Of a stretch of 64,000 nucleotides of DNA, positions 35,401 to 43,512 are shown in pieces (position 1 is the first letter of the stretch; each line of letters starts with the position of its first letter). Position numbers and translations under genes: made by a program. Below the pieces are notes generated by a model. That model did not search any database. It saw only the letters and a program-made list of their open reading frames with translations, and had not been told where the DNA came from. The stretch comes from Epilithonimonas sp. JDS (lineage in GTDB: Bacteria; Bacteroidota; Bacteroidia; Flavobacteriales; Weeksellaceae). The DNA lies in the NCBI RefSeq assembly GCF_021261315.1, contig NZ_JAJSAX010000006.1, positions 1 through 64,000 of the forward strand, read 5' to 3'.

Positions 35401-35943
35401 ATGATGATTATAGCAGAGAAAAAAAATAAAATATGTTATTTGTTGTTCGCCATTCTTTTATTTGGATGTACAGAAAATACCAGTAACACGAATGATAATA
35501 TTATAAATAGAAACTCTTACAAGGGCTTAGGTGTTTTTTATTATTTTGAAATTGATAGCGGAAGTCGTTATACGATGGTATTTATACCATTTCATTTCAA
35601 AGAGAATGTAAAAAATCTCAAAGGGCTATCAAAACAAAGAATATTACAAAATACTCAGAATATTATTTTTGAAAAGGGATTGGGTTTTGGCACGTTTAGT
35701 AACGAAAATGTTTTTGATGAAATATTTTCTAATTCACAGCCCTGTGAAACTAAAAAGTATTGTTTTGCTTATGTTGATTTTATAGAGAATGACCAAACAG
35801 AAATAGAAAAAAAACTTTTTGATAAAAAAGAATTATCCATTAGAATTTGTACAAATGAAGGTGTACAAATCGTAAAGTATTACCAATACGAAAATAATGG
35901 TAGAGATTTGATAAAAATAAATACACTAAAAATAATACAATAA
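35401..35943 (+). CDS. Orphan lipoprotein, AT-rich
   Basis: 180 residues with a lipobox (LLFGC, Cys23) and no recognised domain. The mature part is beta-rich with GVFYYFEIDSGSRYTMVF and the Cys pair ETKKYCFAYVDF/CTNEGVQIVKYYQYE. Clearly more AT-rich than neighbours. It is flanked by two copies of the dnaK-type terminator and of the thioredoxin leader, so it looks like a recent insertion or lineage-specific gene. Function unknown. Confidence 0.7.
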   Translation: MMIIAEKKNKICYLLFAILLFGCTENTSNTNDNIINRNSYKGLGVFYYFEIDSGSRYTMVFIPFHFKENVKNLKGLSKQRILQNTQNIIFEKGLGFGTFSNENVFDEIFSNSQPCETKKYCFAYVDFIENDQTEIEKKLFDKKELSIRICTNEGVQIVKYYQYENNGRDLIKINTLKIIQ

Positions 35944-35955
35944 GAACGTAAATGT

Positions 35956-35988
35956 AAATCCCCGAGTGAAAGCTTGGGGATTTTTTTG
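35956..35988 (+). terminator. Terminator after the orphan lipoprotein (near-copy of the dnaK terminator)
   Basis: Arms AAATCCCCGAG/CTTGGGGATTT followed by seven T; same loop (TGAAAG) as at 35168. Confidence 0.85.
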
Positions 35989-36035
35989 TGAAAGGAATAA
36001 TTCCTAATTTAGATTGATAATTAAACAAATCATCA

Positions 36036-36551
36036 ATGAAATTTTCAAAAATAATTTTAGTCGCAGCATTATTGTTAGTGCAATTTGGATTCGCTCAGGA
36101 GAAGGCAGATGTTGTTTTGAACAAAGCGTTGACTCAAGCAAAAGCAGAAAATAAAAATGTTCTATTGGTGTTTCACGCGTCGTGGTGTGGCTGGTGCAAA
36201 CTGATGGAGAAGAATATGGAATTGCCAACTACAAAACTGCTTTTCGATAAAAATTATGTCACCGCTTATCTTGATGTTCAGGAACGCGGCGAAAAGAAAA
36301 GTCTGGAAAATCCCGGCGGTCAAGAATTGATGAACAAATACAAGGGCGAAACAGCAGGTCTTCCATTTTGGTTGATGCTAAGTCCGAAAGGCGAAGTTTT
36401 AGCCGATTCCTTCGATGCAAAAGGAGAAAATATAGGCTCGCCTGCAAGTCCAGAAGAAGTCGCTTCGTTTCTTGTGAAATTGGAGAAAACGTCAAAATTG
36501 AATAAGGCAGAAATCCAAACCATACAAAAGGTTTTCGTTAAGAAAAATTAA
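36036..36551 (+). CDS. Periplasmic thioredoxin-family protein
   Basis: 171 residues with a signal peptide (1-20, ending GFAQ), a thioredoxin fold with ASWCGWCK (Cys51, Cys54) and a cis-proline region ETAGLPFWLML. The C-terminal part (about 135-171) is helical. Like DsbD gamma or DUF953-type domains it may accept electrons from an inner-membrane transporter; no partner lies adjacent. Its own leader region is duplicated in decayed form at 35205-35305. Confidence 0.85.
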   Translation: MKFSKIILVAALLLVQFGFAQEKADVVLNKALTQAKAENKNVLLVFHASWCGWCKLMEKNMELPTTKLLFDKNYVTAYLDVQERGEKKSLENPGGQELMNKYKGETAGLPFWLMLSPKGEVLADSFDAKGENIGSPASPEEVASFLVKLEKTSKLNKAEIQTIQKVFVKKN

Positions 36552-36553
36552 TA

Positions 36554-36585
36554 AATATCCCGAGCGCTGACTTGGGATATTTTAT
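36554..36585 (+). terminator. Terminator after the 36036 thioredoxin gene
   Basis: Arms AATATCCCGAG/CTTGGGATATT then TTATTT; a third member of the same terminator type. Confidence 0.75.
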
Positions 36586-36645
36586 TTAACAATGTCCTAA
36601 TAAATTGATTAGCTTTGTTTTAATAATCAATCAAACAAAATTAAA

Positions 36646-37149
36646 ATGAAAAATTTCAAAGTAATATTCAGTTTTATATTGTTAATGACAGGCGTTCTTG
36701 GTTTTTCTCAAACCGATGAGAAAGCAATTCAGGCACAAGTTTCGCAAATGGTTTCCGATTGGAACACGCACGAGTTCAAAAATATGGATTCTTACACAAC
36801 GGAAGATGTGGAATGGGTGAATATCGTAGGAATGTGGTGGAAAGGCAGAGCTGAAGTAAAATCGGCGCATCAGGGAATTTTCGACAGAATGTTTAAAGGT
36901 GTTCCTTTTACTCAGAAAAGTTTGAAAACCCGGTTTTTGACAAAAGATGTGGCTGTTGCAACTTTGATTTCCAGTGTGGGCGAATTCTTCCCACCAGACG
37001 GTATCGACCACGGAAACAACAAGATGCCCGCGAGTGACGATATTCTGACTTTGGTTTTCGTTAAGAAAAATGAAAAATGGCTTCTTGCCTCCGGACAAAA
37101 TACAGTGGTTGATGCGAGAGCAGCGAATAATAATCCTTCTAAAAAATAA
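36646..37149 (+). CDS. Secreted NTF2-like protein (SgcJ/EcaC-type)
   Basis: 167 residues. Signal peptide (1-22, ending FSQ) and an NTF2-like alpha+beta cone: DEKAIQAQVSQMVSDWNTHEFKNMDSYTTEDVEWVN, MWWKGRAEVKSAHQGIF, then ILTLVFVKKNEKWLLASGQNT. Members with this fold include ketosteroid isomerase-like enzymes and ligand binders; no catalytic pair can be assigned. A TAGCTTTG -7 box lies at 36610-36617. Confidence 0.83.
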   Translation: MKNFKVIFSFILLMTGVLGFSQTDEKAIQAQVSQMVSDWNTHEFKNMDSYTTEDVEWVNIVGMWWKGRAEVKSAHQGIFDRMFKGVPFTQKSLKTRFLTKDVAVATLISSVGEFFPPDGIDHGNNKMPASDDILTLVFVKKNEKWLLASGQNTVVDARAANNNPSKK

Positions 37150-37152
37150 AAT

Positions 37153-37182
37153 AAATCCCAGACTTAGGTTTGGGATTTTTAA
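37153..37182 (+). terminator. Terminator after the NTF2-like gene
   Basis: Arms AAATCCCA/TGGGATTT with additional inner pairs and a TTTTT tail, in front of a convergent gene. Confidence 0.72.
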
Positions 37183-37493
37183 TTAGAATCGGTTTTTGGT
37201 AAGCATTTTTCCACCATTTTATAGATGATTTTCAGTCGCTCTACAACTTCTTCCATATTTTTCGTGAGTCTTTTCACTTCTTGCGGGTCTTTTGATTTCA
37301 GAACTTCATCGCCACTTTTGGAGACGCATTTTTGAGTTTCAGCTTTTGAGATTTGTCCGTAAGTTGAAACTTTCATCTGGATGCACTCGCAGGATTTTTT
37401 GGCAACTTCTTCTTCGATGGTTTGAGCATTTGCAAGCGTCGATGTCATTAATAAAAAAAAGAAGGCACAATATTTTGAGAGAGGGAAAATCAT
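37179..37493 (-). CDS. Small secreted protein of unknown function
   Basis: 104 residues, signal peptide ending LANAQ (about residue 24), mature part helical with three cysteines (SCECIQMK, KCVSK) plus one near the end (KCLPK). Four cysteines could make two disulfides. The CECIQMKVSTYGQ style recurs in secreted proteins of flavobacteria. Minus-strand -7-like box TATCTTCG at 37521-37514. Function unknown. Confidence 0.7.
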   Translation of the reverse strand: MIFPLSKYCAFFFLLMTSTLANAQTIEEEVAKKSCECIQMKVSTYGQISKAETQKCVSKSGDEVLKSKDPQEVKRLTKNMEEVVERLKIIYKMVEKCLPKTDSN

Positions 37494-37617
37494 AGTTTCA
37501 AAGCTTTTCTTGACGAAGATAATTATTTCTTTCGAAGCAATTCCGCAATTTTAACATTAAATCAAAATCCTTAAATTGCAATAACATCAAATCAAATCAA
37601 TCAGAATCAATTAAAAA

Positions 37618-38097
37618 ATGAAGAAAGCAAAGGCAGTAATTTTAGGATTAATAGGAGTTTTAATATGTTCTTGTCAGGAAAGCAAAGTCGAAAGTTCTGA
37701 AGTTGAAAATTCTAAAAGGTCAGAAATGATATTCGAAAAAGGCGACAAAGTTCCGAATGACAAATTTGTAGGCAGTGTTTATCAAGCGATTTTAAGTGAT
37801 GAAGGAACTCGCGTCAGCAACGTCACTTTCGAGCCGAAAGGTCGCACGAATTGGCACAATCATCCTGGCGGACAAACGCTTTTGGTGACCGACGGCGTGG
37901 GCTATCATCAGGAAGAAGGAAAGCCAGTTCAAATAATTAAAAAAGGCGATGTCATCAAAATTGGGAAGAACGTAAAACACTGGCACGGCGGAACTGCAGA
38001 CCAAGCGATGACGCACATTGCGGTGAGCATAGACCACGAGAAAAATCCGTCACAGTGGTTTGAGCCTGTGAGTGAGGAAGAGTATAAAGTGAAGTAA
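37618..38097 (+). CDS. Cupin-domain lipoprotein
   Basis: 159 residues with a lipobox (LICSC, Cys19) and a small cupin barrel (about 55-140). Metal ligands are visible in TNWHNHPGGQTLLVT (two His plus Gln) and KHWHGGTADQ (His). The block matches the manganese cupins of the (R)-hydroxynitrile lyase/carboxymuconolactone-type group. Extracytoplasmic; substrate unknown. Confidence 0.83.
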   Translation: MKKAKAVILGLIGVLICSCQESKVESSEVENSKRSEMIFEKGDKVPNDKFVGSVYQAILSDEGTRVSNVTFEPKGRTNWHNHPGGQTLLVTDGVGYHQEEGKPVQIIKKGDVIKIGKNVKHWHGGTADQAMTHIAVSIDHEKNPSQWFEPVSEEEYKVK

Positions 38098-38103
38098 TTA
38101 TAA

Positions 38104-38128
38104 AAAATCCCTGAGTGCAAACTTGGGG
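38104..38128 (+). terminator. Weak terminator-like hairpin after the cupin gene
   Basis: ATCCCTGAGT/ACTTGGGGA arms; a degenerate fifth member of the terminator type seen from 35168 on. It lacks a good T run. Confidence 0.4.
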
Positions 38129-38136
38129 ACATCCAT

Positions 38137-38460
38137 TTATAAAAACTGAATAATCTCAGAATAATTATTAGTAATGTAAGTGACAAGAAAACGATGGTCG
38201 GAACTTTCAAAGAAAATATACCAAGTCGTGTTGGGATTGGCTTTGTAGAAAATATATTTTGAACCTAAATCTATTAAGTTTTCAGGCGTATGTTTGTGAG
38301 CGAAAATTGGAAGATTGTGTTCTATAAAATCATATATTTTTTGAACATAAATTTGAGCATCACTTTCGAATCCAAAATATTCATTTTCATATAAAATCAA
38401 AATGAGTTCTTCCAGATAATCTGTAACGTTTTGAAGAAGAATAATTTCTATTTCTTCCAA
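38137..38460 (-). CDS. Putative type II toxin (RelE/ParE-like)
   Basis: 107 residues. Helical N-terminus (VTDYLEELILILYENEYFGFESDAQIYVQKIYDFIE) followed by strands KYIFYKANPNTTWYIFFE and HRFLVTYITNNYSEI, the order of a RelE-fold toxin, though basic catalytic residues are few. It overlaps the preceding antitoxin-like gene by 13 bases, the main evidence for a TA pair. Confidence 0.65.
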   Translation of the reverse strand: MEEIEIILLQNVTDYLEELILILYENEYFGFESDAQIYVQKIYDFIEHNLPIFAHKHTPENLIDLGSKYIFYKANPNTTWYIFFESSDHRFLVTYITNNYSEIIQFL

Positions 38461-38645
38461 TCTAAAGATTTTATGAAATCAGAAGTTTTCTTTCTCCCGT
38501 CAGAAATTGTAATACCTTCTTTCCATTCCTTTTCAAAATCAAAAGATTTTCTTTTTCTGATTTTATTGATTTCTTCTATCAAAAGAGGATTTTCCAAAGA
38601 CTGAACCCATTTGATGATTTCGTTTTTTTCGGCAGACAAATTCAT
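38448..38645 (-). CDS. Putative antitoxin
   Basis: 65 residues from the ATG at 38645 (MNLSAEKNEIIKWVQSL). The frame to 38666 is rejected because that ATG lies at the upstream -7 box (38664-38671) and could not be transcribed. A short helical N-terminus and a charged tail (KRKSFDFEKEWKEG, SDFIKSLDWKK) fit antitoxins coded in front of RelE/ParE toxins in Bacteroidota. Confidence 0.68.
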   Translation of the reverse strand: MNLSAEKNEIIKWVQSLENPLLIEEINKIRKRKSFDFEKEWKEGITISDGRKKTSDFIKSLDWKK

Positions 38646-38663
38646 TGTGCAAACTTTTCCTAA

Positions 38664-38671
38664 CAAAGATA
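38664..38671 (-). promoter_or_regulatory. -7 box of the third TA pair (TATCTTTG)
   Basis: A perfect match on the minus strand; sets the antitoxin start at 38645. Confidence 0.65.
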
Positions 38672-38721
38672 ATTATTTCTTTTTTACCTTATTTTTTTTC
38701 TAAATAAAATAATTCAAAACC

Positions 38722-38729
38722 TATCTTTG
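38722..38729 (+). promoter_or_regulatory. -7 box of the nucleoid-associated protein gene (TATCTTTG)
   Basis: A perfect match 20 bases before the ATG; divergent from the TA promoter 50 bases away. Confidence 0.65.
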
Positions 38730-38749
38730 CAAACTCAAAAGATAAAAAA

Positions 38750-39778
38750 ATGTTTTCAAAAATCACAGTTCACAGAGTCGGGAATAAAATCAATGGAGAA
38801 TCATTAACGCTTTCTCAGCAAGAGCTTCAGCTGGATGAGGATATGACAGAATTGCTGGGAAATTACTTCATCAATGCTTTCAAATCTGAGGAGCAATTTC
38901 AGTTTTACAGTGATTCTTATTTGGTCAATAATCCGGTTTACAGTTCTGTTTCAGAGATTTTTGAAGACAAAGCCAAGTTCCAATGGGAGTCTGAAAATAT
39001 CGCCAAACACCTTTACGAAGCAGCGGAAAATCCGAGAGTTCAGGCAGGCGAACTGTTCGTTGTTTATTTTGAAGGCGAAGTTTTTGAATCTGCAGATGGG
39101 AAAAGTGAAAAGACAGATTCTATCGGAATTTTCAAGACTGAAAAAAGAGAAGGTTTCCTGAAAATCAATCCTCAGGACGAATCTTTTGAAATCGAAAGAG
39201 ATTTCGGAATCAGCCTTTCGAAAATCGATAAAGCGGCTTTGATCTACAACAGCGAGAAAGAAAGTGGCTACGTTCTGTCCGTCATAGACAACAACAAAAA
39301 TGGCGACATCTATTATTGGTTCGAGGATTTCCTGAAAGTGAAACAGCGCGACAACGAGTATTTCCACACGCAGGAAACTTTATCCGTTTATAAAGATTTC
39401 ATCACGCAGAAATTGCCGGAAGAATTTGAGGTTTCAAAAGCTGACCAAGCGGATTTTTTGAATAAATCTATTAATTTCTTCAAAGAAAAAGAAGAATTTA
39501 AATATGATGATTTTGTGAAGGAAGTGTTGCAGGACGACACAGTGATAGAAAGTTTTTCCAACTTCAAATCCGATTATGAGAACGATATGCAAATTTCGAT
39601 TTCAGAAGATTTTCCAATTAATAATCAGGCGGTTAAAAAGCAACAAAGGCATTTCAAATCCATCATCAAGCTCGATAAAAATTTCCATATCTATATCCAC
39701 GGCGACCGCGACAAACTGGAAACCGGACAAGACGACAAAGGGAAATATTACAGATTGTATTTCGAAGAGGAGAAATAA
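38750..39778 (+). CDS. 37-kDa nucleoid-associated protein (NdpA/YejK-like)
   Basis: 342 residues, cytoplasmic. The N-terminus FSKITVHRVGNKINGESLTLS, then LLGNYFINAFKSEEQFQF, GELFVVYFEGEVF and the C-terminal FKSIIKLDKNFHIYIHGDRD are family blocks. Binds the chromosome in E. coli (YejK); its exact role is not known. Own promoter. Confidence 0.87.
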   Translation: MFSKITVHRVGNKINGESLTLSQQELQLDEDMTELLGNYFINAFKSEEQFQFYSDSYLVNNPVYSSVSEIFEDKAKFQWESENIAKHLYEAAENPRVQAGELFVVYFEGEVFESADGKSEKTDSIGIFKTEKREGFLKINPQDESFEIERDFGISLSKIDKAALIYNSEKESGYVLSVIDNNKNGDIYYWFEDFLKVKQRDNEYFHTQETLSVYKDFITQKLPEEFEVSKADQADFLNKSINFFKEKEEFKYDDFVKEVLQDDTVIESFSNFKSDYENDMQISISEDFPINNQAVKKQQRHFKSIIKLDKNFHIYIHGDRDKLETGQDDKGKYYRLYFEEEK

Positions 39779-39816
39779 TTTTGATTTAACATAATAATTA
39801 AAATACCAAAAAGTTC

Positions 39817-39824
39817 TACCTTTG
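39817..39824 (+). promoter_or_regulatory. -7 box immediately before the 39830 gene (TACCTTTG)
   Basis: A perfect TAnnTTTG ending 5 bases before the ATG at 39830, implying a leaderless transcript. It overlaps the GTG that would begin the longer frame. Confidence 0.6.
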
Positions 39825-39829
39825 TGGCT

Positions 39830-40189
39830 ATGTTGAACAGGAGAAGTAAAACTTTCAAGAATTTCATTTCGGTATTTTTTGCCGGAATGTATCTTTTTGT
39901 GGCTTTGTTTTCTTCCCAGTTGCATAGTCACGACGGCGAATCTTTCTTCAGGGATTCTGGTTTCAAAAAGACGGAGAAAACTTTCTCATCCGATATTTCC
40001 AAAGGCCAGTCCGGCGATTGTTTGGCTTGTCATTTCCTTGCAACGGGCAATTCTTTGGTTCCGGAGCAGTTTTCCTTCCATTTTGAGAACCACACACACG
40101 AGACTCAACAAACTTTTTCTGTACAGGAAAAAATATGGTCAGCGACCAAATTCACTTTTCAACTTCGCGGTCCACCCGCCATTTCATAA
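39830..40189 (+). CDS. Small membrane protein of a TonB-receptor metal locus (DUF2946-like shape)
   Basis: 119 residues. One N-terminal hydrophobic segment (about 12-30), HSHDGE right after it, CLACHFLATGN (Cys-x-x-Cys-His) in the middle, HFENHTHE, and a tail FQLRGPPAIS. A short hydrophobic lead, Cys/His motif and RGPPA-like end resemble DUF2946-type small proteins found beside copper or zinc TonB receptors; the assignment is by shape. The GTG at 39824 is rejected because it lies within the -7 box. The receptor gene follows 230 bases on. Confidence 0.68.
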   Translation: MLNRRSKTFKNFISVFFAGMYLFVALFSSQLHSHDGESFFRDSGFKKTEKTFSSDISKGQSGDCLACHFLATGNSLVPEQFSFHFENHTHETQQTFSVQEKIWSATKFTFQLRGPPAIS

Positions 40190-40360
40190 TTTTTTAGATT
40201 CTTTTCGGATTTTTACTTTGAATTTTTAAATGATTCTTGATGGACAATTGATTCCATTTTGATGATGTTTGATAACCTTAATTATTCAATACTTAGCGAT
40301 GTCATTCTGCATCGTAAAATCCAATTTTTTAACGAAACGTACTTTTCAGAATTTGAGTTT

Positions 40361-40380
40361 TCAATTGTTTTTTTAATTGA
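40361..40380 (+). promoter_or_regulatory. Short inverted repeat upstream of the TonB receptor
   Basis: TCAATT, 8 T-rich bases, AATTGA, 40 bases before the receptor ATG. Possibly an operator for a metal regulator. The remainder of 40190-40419 is AT-rich without a gene. Confidence 0.3.
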
Positions 40381-40419
40381 ATATCAATATTTTGAAAGTA
40401 CAAAATCTATCTATTTATA

Positions 40420-42804
40420 ATGAAATTGATATATAGTTTACTGCTTATCTTTTGTGGATTAGCAATGACGAACGCACAGAAAACTTACACGGTTGAAGGA
40501 ACTGTTCAGGATTTTCACGACAAGACGATGCTGGAAAATTCAGTGGTCAAAATCGGAGAATTTACAGCAAAAACCGATAAAAAGGGTAAGTTTTCATTCA
40601 ACAGAATTCCTGCAGGAACTTATCAGCTCATTGCCAAACATCCCGCTTGCGATGATTATACTGAAAATGTAAAAATTGATAAGGATCTGCATTTGGCAAT
40701 TACACTGGAACATCATATCGGCGAAATCGAAACGGTAAATCTCCACGGAAGTCACAAGACAAAAGGTTCTGTGATTATGAAAACGCTGGACAAAACCGAA
40801 ATCGAAAGAAACTCTACAGAAAACCTGGGAAATCTTCTATCGAAAATTTCTGGTGTCACCGCTTTGAAGACAGGCAATAACATTTCGAAACCAGTCATTC
40901 ATGGATTGTATGGAAGCCGAGTTTCTATCCTAAATAATGGTGTGAAAATGGCCGAGCAGGAATGGGGTGTAGAACACGCACCAAATGTGGATGTCAATGA
41001 TTTCGAACACGTTGACGTCGTGAAAGGTGCTTCCGCGTTGAAGTATGGAAATGAAGGCGTCGGCGGTGTTGTCGTCCTCGAACCAGCCATTTTACCAAAG
41101 ATAGATACGGTGATGGGAAGTGTAAGACTTTCCGGAATTTCTAACGGTAGAGGCAGTGAACTTGGTGCGAATGTCGCAAAAGTTTGGGAAAACCAGTGGT
41201 TTGTGAAAGCTGGTGGAAGTTACAAGAAAACGGGCGACCAATATGTTCCGCATCACACGTTGCAGAATACGGGAATGGAGTTCAATTCCTTCAATTTCTC
41301 ATTTGGGAAACATAGTTTTTTGCAAGGTTTTGATGTCTCGTACAGCGGAACCAACCAGGAATTTGGGATTTATAGAGGTGCACACTTGGCGAGTCCGGAA
41401 GATTTTTACAACGCGGTCAATTTTGGGCAGTCTTATTATCTGGACCAGTTCACGCACGACATAGACAATCCAAAACAGGAAGTAGCGCACCATATTGCAA
41501 AACTTTCAGCTTACAGACGTTTTGCTGACTTTGGAAAACTGACTTTTCAGTACAGCTTCCAGTTGAACCGAAGAAAAGAATATGACATCAGACGAGGTGA
41601 GTTGAGCAATGTTCCATCAATGGATTTGAGATTGATCACACATTCAGCGAGTTTGGTTCATTTGATTGAACGTTCGGACTGGAGTTTGGAAAGTGGAATT
41701 TCCGGCAGTTTTCAGGATAATTTCCCGAATCCTGCGACCAAAGCGAGACGTTTGATTCCTGATTATTACAGATATGATGCAGGTGCATTTTCAGTTTTCA
41801 AATATCGATTCAATTCAAAACTGAATGCAGAAGCAGCCGTGAGATATGATTTCAGCCGTTATGACGCTTACAAATATTATGATTCGGATAAATGGAATGA
41901 CAATTATGCAGACATTTTCCCTGAGTTTTTTGTGAGCGAATCCGGAAGCAGAATTTTAACAAGACCAATTCTGGATTATCATAATTTCTCAGCAAATGTC
42001 GGGTTGGATTATAAACCAATTCAGAATTTTGAAGTGAAGTTAAATCTCTCCAGAGCGGACAGAACGCCAAATGCAGCGGAACTTTTCTCAGACGGATTGC
42101 ACCATTCCGCAGCGGTGATGGAAGAGGGAAATCTTAACATCAAAAAAGAAATAGTTTACAATGTGAATTTATCTTTGGCAGGGCATTTCGATGTGCTGAA
42201 AGGTCTTCACATCGAGGCAAATCCTTATGTGATGATGTCTGATAATTTCGTCAACCAGATTCCGACAAGTGTTCTGAATACGAATCGAGGGGTTTTTCCG
42301 GTTTGGACTTATCAGCAGATCAAAGCCAGAATTTATGGTTTGGATGCAGATGCAGAGCTTAATATTTTGGAAAATCTGAAATGGAAATCAGGTTTCAGTA
42401 TTTTGAGAGGTGACGATCTTTCGAATGATGAACCATTGATTCTAATGATGCCGGCGAAACTTAGAAATTCAATCGAAATTAATCTCAACAAGCCTAAGAA
42501 TTTCTATGTAAGTCTTGAGAATGAAAATACATTCAAACAAAATCGTTTCCCGATAAGAAATCTTCCGGTAACCTTTATTAAAGACGGTGTAGAATATAAT
42601 GAAATCGTGGACTTCAGTTCTACGCCGGCGGCTTACACATTATTTAATGCTTCCATTGGAGCAGACCTATTCAAAAACCTGAATTTTAATTTCAGGATCA
42701 ACAACCTATTTAACACAGAGTACCGGGAATATCTTAATAGACTTAGATATTATATGTTCGAGCCAGGAAGAAATTTCGTGGTGACTCTGAAGTACAATTT
42801 TTAA
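40420..42804 (+). CDS. TonB-dependent receptor, ZnuD-like (probable metal uptake)
   Basis: 794 residues. Signal peptide (1-19, ending TNAQ), a carboxypeptidase-regulatory-like domain (about 23-100), the plug (about 115-225: ENLGNLLSKISGVTALKTG, IHGLYGSRVSILNNGV, VKGASALKYGNEGVGGVV) and a 22-strand barrel ending RNFVVTLKYNF. Closest remembered group is ZnuD-type zinc receptors. The upstream Cys/His-rich small protein and the His-rich lipoprotein 24 bases downstream support Zn or Cu as cargo. Confidence 0.88.
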   Translation: MKLIYSLLLIFCGLAMTNAQKTYTVEGTVQDFHDKTMLENSVVKIGEFTAKTDKKGKFSFNRIPAGTYQLIAKHPACDDYTENVKIDKDLHLAITLEHHIGEIETVNLHGSHKTKGSVIMKTLDKTEIERNSTENLGNLLSKISGVTALKTGNNISKPVIHGLYGSRVSILNNGVKMAEQEWGVEHAPNVDVNDFEHVDVVKGASALKYGNEGVGGVVVLEPAILPKIDTVMGSVRLSGISNGRGSELGANVAKVWENQWFVKAGGSYKKTGDQYVPHHTLQNTGMEFNSFNFSFGKHSFLQGFDVSYSGTNQEFGIYRGAHLASPEDFYNAVNFGQSYYLDQFTHDIDNPKQEVAHHIAKLSAYRRFADFGKLTFQYSFQLNRRKEYDIRRGELSNVPSMDLRLITHSASLVHLIERSDWSLESGISGSFQDNFPNPATKARRLIPDYYRYDAGAFSVFKYRFNSKLNAEAAVRYDFSRYDAYKYYDSDKWNDNYADIFPEFFVSESGSRILTRPILDYHNFSANVGLDYKPIQNFEVKLNLSRADRTPNAAELFSDGLHHSAAVMEEGNLNIKKEIVYNVNLSLAGHFDVLKGLHIEANPYVMMSDNFVNQIPTSVLNTNRGVFPVWTYQQIKARIYGLDADAELNILENLKWKSGFSILRGDDLSNDEPLILMMPAKLRNSIEINLNKPKNFYVSLENENTFKQNRFPIRNLPVTFIKDGVEYNEIVDFSSTPAAYTLFNASIGADLFKNLNFNFRINNLFNTEYREYLNRLRYYMFEPGRNFVVTLKYNF

Positions 42805-42828
42805 TAACAACTTAAAATTTAAATCAAA

Positions 42829-43389
42829 ATGAAAAAATTCATCAATATTACATTAGTCCTTTTAGTTTCACTTTTCATCTTCTCTTGTAGAAATGACGAC
42901 GACGCAGTTCCCGAAGATGTTCACGAACACGACGAAATTGGAAAAGTGGTTTTAACCTTGACTAATAAGAATAATGCAGCGGATGTTCAAACCGTAAATG
43001 TGATCTCAGGGAAAGCAGACGGTCACTTGCATTTGCACGCTGGTGATACTTACTCGGCTGTGTTGGATTTCCAGATCAAGCACGACGATCATTACCATTC
43101 TTCTGACGAGATCGAGGAGGAGAAAGATCACCACTTCATCACTTTCGGTCCTGCCAATGCAGATATTGTTGTCTTAAGAGCAGCAAATGATATTGTGAGA
43201 ACAGACGGACAAAAGCTGGGTCTTAGAACAGAATGGACTGTAAACTCTACTCAGGAAACCGGAAAAATGCAGATCAAATTGATCCACGGTCCTGCAACTG
43301 TCAATCAAAATTATCCTTCAGCTGCTAATCAGTTAGGACAAACTACTGGAGGAGAAACAGATGTGGATATTACGGTTGATGCACATTAA
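42829..43389 (+). CDS. Histidine-rich lipoprotein (probable metal binding)
   Basis: 186 residues with a lipobox (FIFSC, Cys20). Many histidines in clusters: DVHEHDE, DGHLHLHAGD, KHDDHYHSSDE, KDHHF and the C-terminal DAH. A beta-rich body follows. Such clusters bind Zn2+, Cu2+ or Ni2+. Operon partner of the TonB receptor, likely handing metal to it or capturing it at the surface. Confidence 0.8.
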   Translation: MKKFINITLVLLVSLFIFSCRNDDDAVPEDVHEHDEIGKVVLTLTNKNNAADVQTVNVISGKADGHLHLHAGDTYSAVLDFQIKHDDHYHSSDEIEEEKDHHFITFGPANADIVVLRAANDIVRTDGQKLGLRTEWTVNSTQETGKMQIKLIHGPATVNQNYPSAANQLGQTTGGETDVDITVDAH

Positions 43390-43409
43390 TCTTAAATTAT
43401 TTTATTGAT

Positions 43410-43447
43410 AATAAAGATGTTCTTTTTTAGAGCATCTTTATTTTTTT
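43410..43447 (+). terminator. Terminator of the TonB receptor/His-rich lipoprotein operon
   Basis: Arms AATAAAGATG(TTC) and (AG)CATCTTTATT around a T-rich loop, followed by TTTTT. Confidence 0.8.
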
Positions 43448-43512
43448 ATAGAGAGTTACAAGATATAATTAGTAATTGGATTTGAATATTAATATTAATT
43501 AATAATAAATAT

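Noticed and set aside
39824-40189. GTG start at 39824 for the small Cys/His protein
   Set aside because: The codon is inside the -7 promoter box; the ATG at 39830 is the first that can be transcribed.
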